From: Pseudomonas sp. SCA2728.1_7
GTDB taxonomy: Bacteria; Pseudomonadota; Gammaproteobacteria; Pseudomonadales; Pseudomonadaceae
Direction: 5' to 3'
Length of the DNA: 64,000 bases
NCBI RefSeq assembly: GCF_018138145.1
Contig: NZ_CP073104.1
Coordinates: 3,844,001-3,908,000 of the forward strand
Shown here: piece by piece, positions 9,280-16,363 of the stretch
How the letters are laid out: each line of letters begins with the position of its first letter
How positions within the stretch are numbered: position 1 is the first letter of the stretch
Made by a program: the position numbers and the translations under genes
Notes under the pieces: model-generated
Databases searched by the model: none
The model's input: the letters and a program-made list of their open reading frames with translations, nothing else
What the model was told of the DNA's origin: nothing

Positions 9280-9783
9280 TCAGGGGCGCAACACCGCCAC
9301 CCGCAACTGCTCATTCAGCATCTGCTCATGCACGCCCTGACTCTTGCTCGCCCACAACGCATGGGCCGGGCTGATGTCGCCGGTGAATGCCGCCGCCAAC
9401 TGACGCAGATCAGCGACGCTGCGCACACGCGGACAGAACAGTTGCTCATCACAGTTCTGACTGGCGTTGCGATAGGTGCTCAGCAATCCCTCCCAGAGGC
9501 CGTCGCGCACGTGGCGAATCGACTTCAGCTGCACGTGGGGCACACCGAGTCGCTGCTCAAGCCCCTCTTCATCCAGCGCTTCGCTGGCCAACAGCGCTTT
9601 GGCGAACATCAACACTTCACCACGCGACGCCGTGTCCACGCTCGCCTGGCTGATGAGTGCCTCCGGCCAATCGGTGCGATCGAGGCGATCCAGCACCCAC
9701 GCATTGCCAACGTCCGAGGCCATGGCCAAACGGCAAGTGCCCAGCCCGAGCAATAAAATTGCGGCCATTCGTAGCCAGTGCAT
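9280..9783 (-). CDS. Exported protein of unknown function
   Basis: A 167-residue protein with a clear signal peptide (MHWLRMAAILLLGLG, cleavage near AMAS, residue 23). The mature part is mostly helical, with two cysteines in NCDEQLFCPRV that could form a disulfide. I do not recognise the family. The start at 9783 is preceded by AAAGGGAATTAGGT. It is separated from the helicase gene by a solo REP, so it is probably a separate transcription unit. A periplasmic location is the only inference supported. Confidence 0.75.
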   Translation of the reverse strand: MHWLRMAAILLLGLGTCRLAMASDVGNAWVLDRLDRTDWPEALISQASVDTASRGEVLMFAKALLASEALDEEGLEQRLGVPHVQLKSIRHVRDGLWEGLLSTYRNASQNCDEQLFCPRVRSVADLRQLAAAFTGDISPAHALWASKSQGVHEQMLNEQLRVAVLRP

Positions 9784-9931
9784 ACCTAATTCCCTTTAAG
9801 CGCGTGTCAGACGTTTGGAAACGCCCTACAGATTCTGGCGCGCACGATACAGCGGTTTACCGCGAATCGCCTGACAATCACGTAGGAATTATTACGCCTA
9901 AGGGTTTTGGCCTGAAAAAGCTGCGAAAACA

Positions 9932-9969
9932 CGTAGGGCATTTCCTCAAAACACGGAAAACCCCCTACG
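9932..9969. other. Two-part hairpin in the gap before the accessory pocket
   Basis: CGTAGGG (9932-9938) pairs with CCCTACG (9963-9969), and inside it TTTCC (9941-9945) pairs with GGAAA (9955-9959). It has no T tract. It lies upstream of the promoter-like hexamers at 9992-10021, so it would not be in that transcript; it may be an operator or part of a decayed repeat. The rest of the 303-bp gap between 9784 and 10086 shows no gene. Confidence 0.45.
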
Positions 9970-9991
9970 AATACTGTCCATTGCGGCTGTC

Positions 9992-10021
9992 TTGTCCCAC
10001 AGAGAAACGCCCTTCTATAGT
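9992..10021 (+). promoter_or_regulatory. Candidate sigma-70 promoter
   Basis: TTGTCC (9992-9997) and TATAGT (10016-10021) with 18 bp between them resemble -35 and -10 hexamers, about 65 bp before the start of the first small paralog gene. This is an inference from the hexamers only. Confidence 0.45.
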
Positions 10022-10086
10022 GGCCGCCGCGGCTGCATACACTGCACCGGCCCGCCCCAGCGCCTTCGAACAGGACACGCCTCACC

Positions 10087-10362
10087 ATGATCAACCGCTA
10101 TCGCCCACTCAAGACTTGCTACAGCGAAAACCCGGTACTGCTTATCGACAGCCACTCCAGCCAGACCGACCTGATCAATGCCGCCGATCAGCGTTTACGC
10201 GCGGCCGGTGATTTGCTGGAAACGCTCTACTGCTTATGTTTCAAACAGGCTGACGTGAAGGATATCCCCAACATCGTCAACGCCCTTTATTTACTGGTAC
10301 AGGACAGTTGCGACTTGCTTGAAGTTGCCAAACAAAAACCACCACAAACAACATATAACTAA
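10087..10362 (+). CDS. Small Pseudomonas protein, paralog A
   Basis: A 91-residue soluble helical protein. It is clearly paralogous to the product at 12153: both share RYRPL near the N-terminus, then LLIDSHS/LLIDTQV, then a stretch like RLRAAGDLLETLYCL..FKQADVKDIP, then NALYLLVQDSCDLLEVA. The helix pattern resembles the small Pseudomonas-specific DUF3077/DUF6124-type proteins, but I cannot assign a DUF with certainty. Function is unknown. It ends about 95 bp before the hydrolase gene and may be co-transcribed with it. Confidence 0.75.
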   Translation: MINRYRPLKTCYSENPVLLIDSHSSQTDLINAADQRLRAAGDLLETLYCLCFKQADVKDIPNIVNALYLLVQDSCDLLEVAKQKPPQTTYN

Positions 10363-10456
10363 AATTTGCTACAAACTCGGAAACACCAGAACTCTTTATT
10401 TATATATGAAACTCACACTAACTTGTTTGCTCTTACAACTAAACGAGAGCAACACC

Positions 10457-11599
10457 ATGACAGTTTTAACTATATTTTTTTGCGGTACGGGTTCCAACAA
10501 GTTCGATACCGCCCATGAAAATTTCTGGGACGGCGAACTGGTTTCCACGCTGGCTTCCAACCATACCGGCCGCGAGTTCGCCGAATGGATCGTCGTCGAC
10601 GGACCCGGCAGCGGTAACCTGCAAGCTGACGACCTGTTCACCAAGACCAAGGAGTACGGTCTGTCCGGCACACTGTTCGGCAAAGGCTGGGAAGAAAACG
10701 TGGCGCATGCCCTAAATGTCATCAAGGGCAAATGCGACTGGCAGCGCGAGCAACTGACCGAGGCAGAATACAACCGCCTCAAAGCCGCCGGCATTCCTAT
10801 TGAAGATGTAAAAGTCGAGGGTTCGTGGTTCTGGCGTAAATATAACTACGGTGATCGCAGCGTGACCCAACAGAAATTACAGGAGCAGATCATCAAGACA
10901 TTTCGCAAGGATGGCGTTATTCCCACTCAGGTCAATCTAGTGGGGTGGAGTCGCGGCGGGATAAGTTGCCATATGCTGGCCAATGCGATGTTAAATGATC
11001 CTCAACTTAACAATATCCCGGTGAATATATTCGCCCTTGATCCAGTCCCGGGAATCGGCAACTTCCAGGATGCGCGCGTCAAACTCGGCGCCAACGTCAA
11101 AGAATATGTCGCCTTCTATGCCCGCGATGAACGCTCCAAAGGTTTCAGTTGTGTCATTCCGCAAACCGCCACCGGCACCAAAACCTGCGTCTACCCGATG
11201 GCCGGCCGCCACGCGACCATGGCCGGCAACGCCACAGCTGACGGTGGCGTACCCACCAACAGCGGCGACCTGAAAGCGCTGGTCGAACCTGGCCGCATCG
11301 TCCGCCACCTCGCCGAAACCTGCCTCAAGCGCTGGGGCGTACAACTAAACAAAACCCTGAACCTGAGCGAAACAGATCTGCTGCGCCTGACGGGCGCCAT
11401 CGTCGCCGACGAAGCGCGCTACAAGCAGATGCACAGCATTTCCTACACCTACTTCACCGAACTGGATAAAGGTGAGCGCTATGTTTCGCTGGGCAGCAAA
11501 GGCGTGCCGTTTTCGGCGGTGAAAGGCGCGATCTACGCGCCGGCTACGGGGCTAACGACGAGTGTGCTGGATGTGGCGGCGTATCGGGTTATTGGTTGA
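10457..11599 (+). CDS. DUF2235/Tle-like alpha/beta hydrolase
   Basis: A 380-residue predicted serine hydrolase. The N-terminal strand IFFCGTGSN (residues 6-14), the DGPGSG block (48-53), GWEENVAHAL (78-86) and the nucleophile elbow GWSRGG with Ser165 match the DUF2235 fold used by Tle-type phospholipase effectors. Asp195 (ALDPVPG) and His252 (AGRHATM) are plausible triad partners. There is no signal peptide or membrane segment. ATG at 10457 has ACGAGAG 7-8 bases upstream; a longer reading from 10319 overlaps the upstream gene and lacks a binding site. No VgrG, PAAR or immunity gene is adjacent, so an effector role is only a hypothesis. Confidence 0.72.
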   Translation: MTVLTIFFCGTGSNKFDTAHENFWDGELVSTLASNHTGREFAEWIVVDGPGSGNLQADDLFTKTKEYGLSGTLFGKGWEENVAHALNVIKGKCDWQREQLTEAEYNRLKAAGIPIEDVKVEGSWFWRKYNYGDRSVTQQKLQEQIIKTFRKDGVIPTQVNLVGWSRGGISCHMLANAMLNDPQLNNIPVNIFALDPVPGIGNFQDARVKLGANVKEYVAFYARDERSKGFSCVIPQTATGTKTCVYPMAGRHATMAGNATADGGVPTNSGDLKALVEPGRIVRHLAETCLKRWGVQLNKTLNLSETDLLRLTGAIVADEARYKQMHSISYTYFTELDKGERYVSLGSKGVPFSAVKGAIYAPATGLTTSVLDVAAYRVIG

Positions 11600-11646
11600 G
11601 GCGGAGCGGCGACCGATAGGTTTTTAACCAAGAAGGAAATAGAACG

Positions 11647-11829
11647 ATGAACAGTACGAGCGATGAATCGGAGCAGGCTAGCGACGAGGAAACCTACGAG
11701 GCATGGTTCATCAGGCAGGTCCAAGCCAGCATTGATGATCCTCGGCCAAGCATTTCCGATGAAGTAAGCAGGAAACTGATGGCAGATAAACGCGCTCGTT
11801 TAAGACGTCTGAAGGATTGTCAGCAATGA
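11647..11829 (+). CDS. PaaA2/stability-determinant-like antitoxin, orphan
   Basis: A 60-residue acidic then basic protein. The segment YEAWFIRQVQASIDDPRPSI (residues 18-37) matches the conserved core of PaaA2-like (stability determinant) antitoxins that neutralise ParE/RelE-type toxins. AAGAAGGA lies upstream of ATG. The expected toxin frame begins with the overlapping ATG at 11826 but stops after three codons (M-T-Y-stop), and no ParE-like reading follows, so the antitoxin appears to have lost its toxin. It may now be a remnant or a solitary regulator or anti-toxin. Confidence 0.7.
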   Translation: MNSTSDESEQASDEETYEAWFIRQVQASIDDPRPSISDEVSRKLMADKRARLRRLKDCQQ

Positions 11830-11904
11830 CCTATTGAATCTACGTCCTGTTCCTACAAGGACAGACTCCTTGTCTTCTATCGCCGTCGTGTAGCTCGTCT
11901 CTAT

Positions 11905-12090
11905 AGTCGTGACTGTCGCTGCCAATTCAGCGACTCGGGCTTGGTCACCCGTATTAGATGTGCATTCACAGTCGTTGTATGCTGCTGGCGCTTTTTTGTG
12001 TCAGCACGCTTAATGGCGGCTGTGTTCGGGACGCCTTCGGGCGTGCCGGTTGTGAATGCCTCATCGGTTGACCAACCCGAACGCAGTCCG
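11905..12090. ncRNA. Candidate structured RNA, C4/CI-antisense-like
   Basis: This gene-free stretch between the orphan antitoxin and the second small paralog has a nested set of complementary segments. GTCGCTG/CAGCGAC (11915-11921 with 11928-11934) forms a hairpin. CGGGCTTGGTCA (11936-11947) pairs with TGACCAACCCG (12069-12079) with one bulge. GCATTCACA (11962-11970) pairs with TGTGAATGC (12051-12059). TGCTG/CAGCA (11980-11984 with 12002-12006) and a UUCG-capped 5-bp stem (12031-12044) lie inside. The arrangement recalls the C4/CI antisense RNAs of P1- and P4-type phages, which lie over Icd/Ash-like frames; that link is inference. The strand is undetermined. Confidence 0.5.
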
Positions 12091-12152
12091 CCACCTATCG
12101 CTTGGTCACGGTGGGTGCGGATTCTCATGACGCAAAAAACGAGGCAAAAATA

Positions 12153-12452
12153 ATGAAAACATGGAATCAATTCACCACCGATCGCTACCGCCCACTCGAA
12201 TCCAACCTCACCGACACCAAGCCTCTGCTCATCGACACCCAGGTCAACCCCCAAGACATCCTCGAATGCGCCGTCCAGCGCCTGCGCGCCTCCGCCGATC
12301 TGCTACGCACCCTCTACTGCCTCAGCTTCAAACAAGCCGACGTCGAAGACATCCCCCACATCACCCACGCCCTCTATCTGCTGACGCAGGATGGCTGTGA
12401 CCTGCTGCAAGTCGCACAGCAGCAGATGCTCAACTGGAAGGCTCCAGCCTGA
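12153..12452 (+). CDS. Small Pseudomonas protein, paralog B
   Basis: A 99-residue helical protein paralogous to the product at 10087, sharing RYRPLESN-type N-terminus, LLIDTQV, RLRASADLLRTLYCL, FKQADVEDIPHI and ALYLLTQDGCDLLQVAQ. The start is ATG at 12153 after GAGGCAAAAATA; a longer frame from 12102 reads into the structured RNA region and is not preferred. Its leader is the C4-like element, suggesting its expression is controlled by that structure. Function is unknown and it has no signal peptide. Confidence 0.75.
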   Translation: MKTWNQFTTDRYRPLESNLTDTKPLLIDTQVNPQDILECAVQRLRASADLLRTLYCLSFKQADVEDIPHITHALYLLTQDGCDLLQVAQQQMLNWKAPA

Positions 12453-12466
12453 AATCGAGTGATCGT

Positions 12467-12495
12467 ATCGCTCTTTTACACTCTGTAAGAGCGAT
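12467..12495. promoter_or_regulatory. Inverted repeat, possible antitoxin operator
   Basis: ATCGCTCTTTTACA (12467-12480) faces TGTAAGAGCGAT (12484-12495), complementary except for a two-base bulge. The A run after it has the wrong polarity for a rightward terminator. It lies about 30 bp upstream of the decayed helix-turn-helix antitoxin, where such antitoxins bind to repress their own operon, so it may be the leftover operator. Confidence 0.45.
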
Positions 12496-12527
12496 CAAAA
12501 AAACGGTAATCAACCATGGGAGCAACC

Positions 12528-12749
12528 ATGAGCAAATTCTTTGATGAGCTGATGGAAAGCGTGCGAGAAATGGACGAAATTCTGCGTGGTGAATGTGCAC
12601 CATCGCGTATATCCAAGGCTGGCAAAATGATTCAAAAAAACCAACAGACTCTCGATGAACAGCCTCGCTTTAAGGATCGAAAATCCCGACCTATCACTCC
12701 ACACGATTGCGCTACACTGGAGTCCTGCACCAAGAGGCCTATGAAATGA
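12528..12749 (+). pseudogene. Decayed NadS/HigA-type helix-turn-helix antitoxin
   Basis: The first ~25 residues (MSKFFDELMESVREMDEILR, then GECAPSR) are the normal N-terminus of NadS/HigA-like antitoxins, and ATG at 12528 has GGGAGC in the right place. The helix-turn-helix core is missing, and the C-terminal part survives in other frames: a WQNDSKKPTDSR piece near 12615-12655 resembles NWEQGRRKPTG, and SLALRIENPDLSLHTIALH at about 12663-12720 resembles the terminal ALLRxIEKNP helix. An internal deletion plus frameshifts explains this. The remaining frame encodes a nonsense tail. No toxin partner remains upstream. Confidence 0.7.
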
Positions 12750-12916
12750 GCGAATTGACGTTCCAGCAGAAGCAGGCTTATTACGACAAAGTACGCCGGT
12801 CAAACTATCTGGCGAGCTTACGTCTGGAAGGTTTCGATACCAGCCGTGCCGATGCCGAGAAACCGCTTCCATCAAGGGAATCGGTCATTGAAAAATATCG
12901 TCAGACTGCACGTTAA
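12746..12916 (+). CDS. yhfG: YhfG/FicA-type antitoxin of Fic
   Basis: A 56-residue protein starting MSELTFQQKQAYYDKVRRSN. It matches the YhfG family, the short antitoxins of class I Fic toxins. The inhibitory signature [S/T]xxxE[G/N] is visible as S24-L-R-L-E28-G29; in known complexes its glutamate pushes into the Fic active site and blocks productive ATP binding. ATG at 12746 follows AAGAGG. The stop TAA shares one base with the ATG of fic, so the two are translationally coupled. Upstream reading from 12707 is an artefact of an open frame. Confidence 0.88.
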   Translation: MSELTFQQKQAYYDKVRRSNYLASLRLEGFDTSRADAEKPLPSRESVIEKYRQTAR

Positions 12917-13515
12917 TGACGGACAAATATGGGGTCGGACAAGACCCCTATTGCTACCCTCATAGTGATGTTCTGCGTAACTTGCTCGACATCCACTCTG
13001 AAGAAGAACTGCAAAAAGCAGAGCGAGAGCTCTCGGAAATCGCGATCAGTCGATTTCGTCTTCTCCCCCCTCCTTATGATTTAAGTGTCCTGCAGCACGC
13101 CCATAAAACTCTTTTTTGCGATGTTTACGATTGGGCCGGGCAGTTGCGTACCGTTAACATCAAAAAGGGACAAACATTTTTCTGCACTGCAGAGCGAATT
13201 CTTCCAGAAGCGCAAAAAATCTTTAGCGTGATGGAGCGCTCGGCGTGGTTCGCGGGAATGGGCAAACCAGAACTTGTGGTGAACATCGCTGAGGCTTATG
13301 GCGATTTGAATGTCATCCATCCTTTTCGCGAAGGTAATGGCCGAGCGCAACGCCTATTATTTGAACAAATCATTATTAACGCAGGCTTCCCAGTCGATTG
13401 GTGGCTGGTTAAAGATGACGCTTGGGTCCCAGCAAACATTGATGCTGTGTCATGTGATTATCGGGGGCTAGTGGCGATCTTTGAGCGCTGCATTGGCGAA
13501 AAGCTGGCTCTTTAA
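12916..13515 (+). CDS. fic: Fic-domain adenylyltransferase toxin
   Basis: A 199-residue Fic protein with the full catalytic loop HPFREGNGRAQR (residues 135-146). The histidine, acidic residue and Gly-Asn-Gly-Arg of active AMP-transferring Fic enzymes are all present, so it should be able to AMPylate (family targets include DNA gyrase and topoisomerase IV). The N-terminal region carries the target-binding flap. The inhibitory glutamate is in the YhfG partner, making this a class I arrangement. It is the only toxin-antitoxin pair in the accessory pocket that appears intact. It ends 70 bp before a bidirectional terminator. Confidence 0.93.
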   Translation: MTDKYGVGQDPYCYPHSDVLRNLLDIHSEEELQKAERELSEIAISRFRLLPPPYDLSVLQHAHKTLFCDVYDWAGQLRTVNIKKGQTFFCTAERILPEAQKIFSVMERSAWFAGMGKPELVVNIAEAYGDLNVIHPFREGNGRAQRLLFEQIIINAGFPVDWWLVKDDAWVPANIDAVSCDYRGLVAIFERCIGEKLAL

Positions 13516-13584
13516 GTGGCAGTATTCTGGTAGTTAAGGCCATTTTCTGCGGGAATATTGCCAGTTAGTCTTGTTTTCGCCCAC

Positions 13585-13613
13585 AAAAAAGCCGCCCCAA
13601 AGGGCGGCTTTTT
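13585..13613. terminator. Bidirectional intrinsic terminator between fic and pckA
   Basis: GCCGCCC (13591-13597) pairs with GGGCGGC (13602-13608) around a CAAA loop, with an A run on the left and a T run on the right. It sits between the convergent fic and pckA genes and can serve both. Confidence 0.93.
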
Positions 13614-13632
13614 CATTCGCTACAAACCAATC

Positions 13633-15174
13633 TTACAACTTCGGCCCTGCAGCCTTGATCGCGTCGCTCACTTCGAACTTCTTGAAGTTCTCGATGAACA
13701 GACCGGCCAGTGCTTTCGCGGCCTCGTCGTACGCAGCCTTGTCAGCCCAGGTGTTGCGTGGGTTGAGCAGGTTGGTTTCAACGCCCGGTACGGCCAGTGG
13801 CACGTCGAGGTTAATGGTGTCGAGGTGTTCGGTGGCTGCACCGATCAACGCGCCGCTCTGGATCGCTGCGATCACCGCGCGGGTGGTCGGGATGTTGAAG
13901 CGTTTGCCGACGCCGTAGCCGCCGCCGGTCCAGCCGGTGTTGACCAGGTAGACCTTGGAGCCGAAACCGCGGATGCGCTTGATCAGCAGCTCGGCGTATT
14001 CGCCAGCCGGACGCGGGAAGAACGGTGCGCCGAAGCAGGTGGAGAAGGTCGACTTGATGCCGCTGCCCGAACCCATTTCAGTCGAGCCCACCAGTGCGGT
14101 GTAGCCGGACAGGAAGTGGTAGGCCGCTTGTTCTTCGTTGAGGATCGACACTGGCGGCAGGACGCCGGTCAGGTCGCAGGTCAGGAAGATCACAGCGTTT
14201 GGCTCGCCACCGAGGTTGTGCTCGGAACGCTTGGCAACGTGCTCCAGCGGGTACGCGGCGCGGCTGTTCTGGGTCAGGCTGACATCGGCGTAGTCGGCGT
14301 GCTTGGCGTCGTCGATGACAACGTTTTCCAGCACAGCGCCGTGCTTGATCGCTTTCCAGATAACCGGCTCGTTCTTCTCGGAGAGGTCGATGCACTTGGC
14401 ATAGCAACCGCCTTCGATGTTGAACACCACGCCTTCGCCCCAGCCGTGTTCGTCGTCACCGATCAGGTAACGGCTTTCGTCAGCCGACAGGGTGGTTTTA
14501 CCGGTGCCCGACAGACCGAAGAACAGGGTCACGTCGCCTTCTTCGCCGATGTTGGCAGCGCAGTGCATTGGCAGCACGTCAGCGGCCGGCAGCAGGAAGT
14601 TCTGCACGGAGAACATGGCTTTCTTCATCTCACCGGCGTAACGCATGCCAGCGATCAGCACTTTTTTCTGTGCGAAGTTGAGGATCACGCAACCGTCGGA
14701 GTTGGTGCCGTCACGCTCAGGCACGCACTCGAAGTTGGCCACGTTGAGCACTTGCCACTCTTCACGACCGGCCGGGTTGTACTGGGCCGGGTTGATGAAC
14801 AGGCAACGACCGAACAGATTCTGCCAGGCAGTCTGGGTGGTCATTTTCACGGCCAGGTAGTGATCTTCCGCCGCGCCTACATGCACGTGGGACACAAAGT
14901 GCTCTTGCGCGTTGTTGAACGCCTCAACGCGAGCCCACAGCGCGTCGAACTTGTCGGCCGGGAACTTGCGGTTGATCGGGCCCCAGGCGATAGCGGCCTG
15001 GGTGGAAGGCTCTTCAACGATGAAACGGTCAACAGGCGAACGACCGGTGCGGTGACCAGTGCGAACAACCAGAGCGCCGGTATCGGCAAGCTCGCCCTCA
15101 CCGCGGTTCAGGGCTTCTTTTACCAGATCATCAACACTCAGATCGGTGTACACGGCGTTATTGGCTTGCGTCAT
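13633..15174 (-). CDS. pckA: Phosphoenolpyruvate carboxykinase (ATP)
   Basis: A 513-residue ATP-dependent PEP carboxykinase that converts oxaloacetate and ATP to phosphoenolpyruvate, the entry step of gluconeogenesis. The kinase-1a P-loop [11 protein letters not shown] is at residues 220-230, followed by LIGDDEHGW (metal-binding kinase-2 region); [10 protein letters not shown] near residue 42 binds substrate. The start is the ATG giving [10 protein letters not shown], with GGGGAA in front; an upstream in-frame extension to 15282 has no family similarity. Divided from hslO by 181 bp, in which an imperfect GTAACG/CGTTAC repeat is the only pattern noted. Confidence 0.97.
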   Translation of the reverse strand: MTQANNAVYTDLSVDDLVKEALNRGEGELADTGALVVRTGHRTGRSPVDRFIVEEPSTQAAIAWGPINRKFPADKFDALWARVEAFNNAQEHFVSHVHVGAAEDHYLAVKMTTQTAWQNLFGRCLFINPAQYNPAGREEWQVLNVANFECVPERDGTNSDGCVILNFAQKKVLIAGMRYAGEMKKAMFSVQNFLLPAADVLPMHCAANIGEEGDVTLFFGLSGTGKTTLSADESRYLIGDDEHGWGEGVVFNIEGGCYAKCIDLSEKNEPVIWKAIKHGAVLENVVIDDAKHADYADVSLTQNSRAAYPLEHVAKRSEHNLGGEPNAVIFLTCDLTGVLPPVSILNEEQAAYHFLSGYTALVGSTEMGSGSGIKSTFSTCFGAPFFPRPAGEYAELLIKRIRGFGSKVYLVNTGWTGGGYGVGKRFNIPTTRAVIAAIQSGALIGAATEHLDTINLDVPLAVPGVETNLLNPRNTWADKAAYDEAAKALAGLFIENFKKFEVSDAIKAAGPKL

Positions 15175-15355
15175 GAGGTTCCCCGTCGGCCAGTGGCCGA
15201 GTGTGCTCCAAACGTTTTGTAGTAGAAAGTCGTGCACTACTACCGCGAAAAAAGTGGGCCGGATTATGCCAGAAAAGCCCAAAAAGAGTAGGGTCCTCCC
15301 GTCGTAACGGCGAAATTCCGTCGTTACGCAGTGAATTTACCTGCGCTGAACCGTT

Positions 15356-16258
15356 TTAGTGCCGGGTATCTGACGGCGTGTCGACGCCTGCGCCAGCGAA
15401 CAATTGAGCAACATCCGTGGCATCGAACAGGTAGCGCTCGTTACAGAACTGGCAATCAACCTCGATGTTGCCACCGTGTTCGACCACCAATTGCTGCGCA
15501 TCTTCCAGACCGAGACTGACCAACGCATTGCCGGAGCGTTCCCGCGAGCAGCTGCAACGAAAGCGCAGTTTCTGCACATCGAACAGACGAACCTGCTCTT
15601 CATGGTAGAGGCGATGCAGGACGGTTTCGTTGTCCAGGCTGAGCAATTCATCGGCGGTCAGGGTGGTGGCCAGCGCGGTGATGTGCTGCCAGCTGGCGGC
15701 GCGATCTTCTTCGTCTTTCAGACGGTCAGCCGGCAATTGCTGCAGCAGCAGGCCACGGGCGCGACGGCCGTCGGCAAACAGCTTGAAGCGAGTGCCGACC
15801 TGTTGCGACATGACGAAATAGTTGGTGAAGCAGTCGGAGAGGGTTTCGCCGTCGAGGTCGACGATGCCCTGATAACGCTGGCCAACAGTCGGGTCGACAG
15901 TCAGGGCCAGAACGCCATTCGGCATCAGGTCAGCGAGGGTCGCGTCCGGCATGATCTGCTCGGCGTCGTAACGCGCCAGGCCACGGATGTCGCGCTCGCT
16001 GGAGCACTCGATCATCAGCATCGGGATCGGGCCTTCCGAACGTGCCTGCAGAATCAGCAAACCATCGAACTTCAGGGTGCCCACCAGCAACGAGGCCGCC
16101 GCCATCAATTCGCCGAGCAGTTGCGCTACCGGCTCCGGGTACGGGTGCTTGGCAAGGACTTCGGCGTAGCTGCGCTCAAGCGCAACCAGTTCGCCGCGCG
16201 TATCGCTGTCATCGAAGATGAAACGTTGGGTGAAATCGGTATCCGCTAGCTCGGTCAT
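15356..16258 (-). CDS. hslO: Hsp33 redox-regulated chaperone
   Basis: A 300-residue Hsp33. The four zinc-binding cysteines are present in the typical CxC (235, 237) and CxxC (269, 272) spacing; under oxidative stress they form disulfides and activate holdase function in the cytoplasm. The length is normal for the family. It is transcribed leftward toward pckA and divergently from the PAP2 gene, with 105 bp between the two. Confidence 0.97.
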   Translation of the reverse strand: MTELADTDFTQRFIFDDSDTRGELVALERSYAEVLAKHPYPEPVAQLLGELMAAASLLVGTLKFDGLLILQARSEGPIPMLMIECSSERDIRGLARYDAEQIMPDATLADLMPNGVLALTVDPTVGQRYQGIVDLDGETLSDCFTNYFVMSQQVGTRFKLFADGRRARGLLLQQLPADRLKDEEDRAASWQHITALATTLTADELLSLDNETVLHRLYHEEQVRLFDVQKLRFRCSCSRERSGNALVSLGLEDAQQLVVEHGGNIEVDCQFCNERYLFDATDVAQLFAGAGVDTPSDTRH

Positions 16259-16363
16259 AATTTTGGGTATCTGAATGTGGTGACAAAATGGTTACAAGAC
16301 GTGAAAATTTGCGCTTCTTGGCACTCTTTTTGGTGCCGACTGCTCTGCCATGGGAGGCATTTT

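Noticed and set aside
9807..10094. 95-codon minus-strand frame in the gap before the first small paralog
   Set aside because: No ribosome-binding site or recognisable motif, and it crosses the hairpin and the promoter-like hexamers.
11901..12254. 117-codon minus-strand frame covering the structured RNA region
   Set aside because: It could recall Icd/Ash-like frames that overlie C4-type RNAs, but there is no ribosome-binding site and its last part runs antisense to a supported gene, so I list the RNA and not a protein.
13558..15222. 554-codon plus-strand frame opposite pckA
   Set aside because: It is an antisense shadow: pckA on the minus strand has intact P-loop and metal motifs and a ribosome-binding site.
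15300..15335. GTAACG/CGTTAC inverted repeat upstream of pckA as a terminator
   Set aside because: The arms are imperfect and no T tract follows on either strand.
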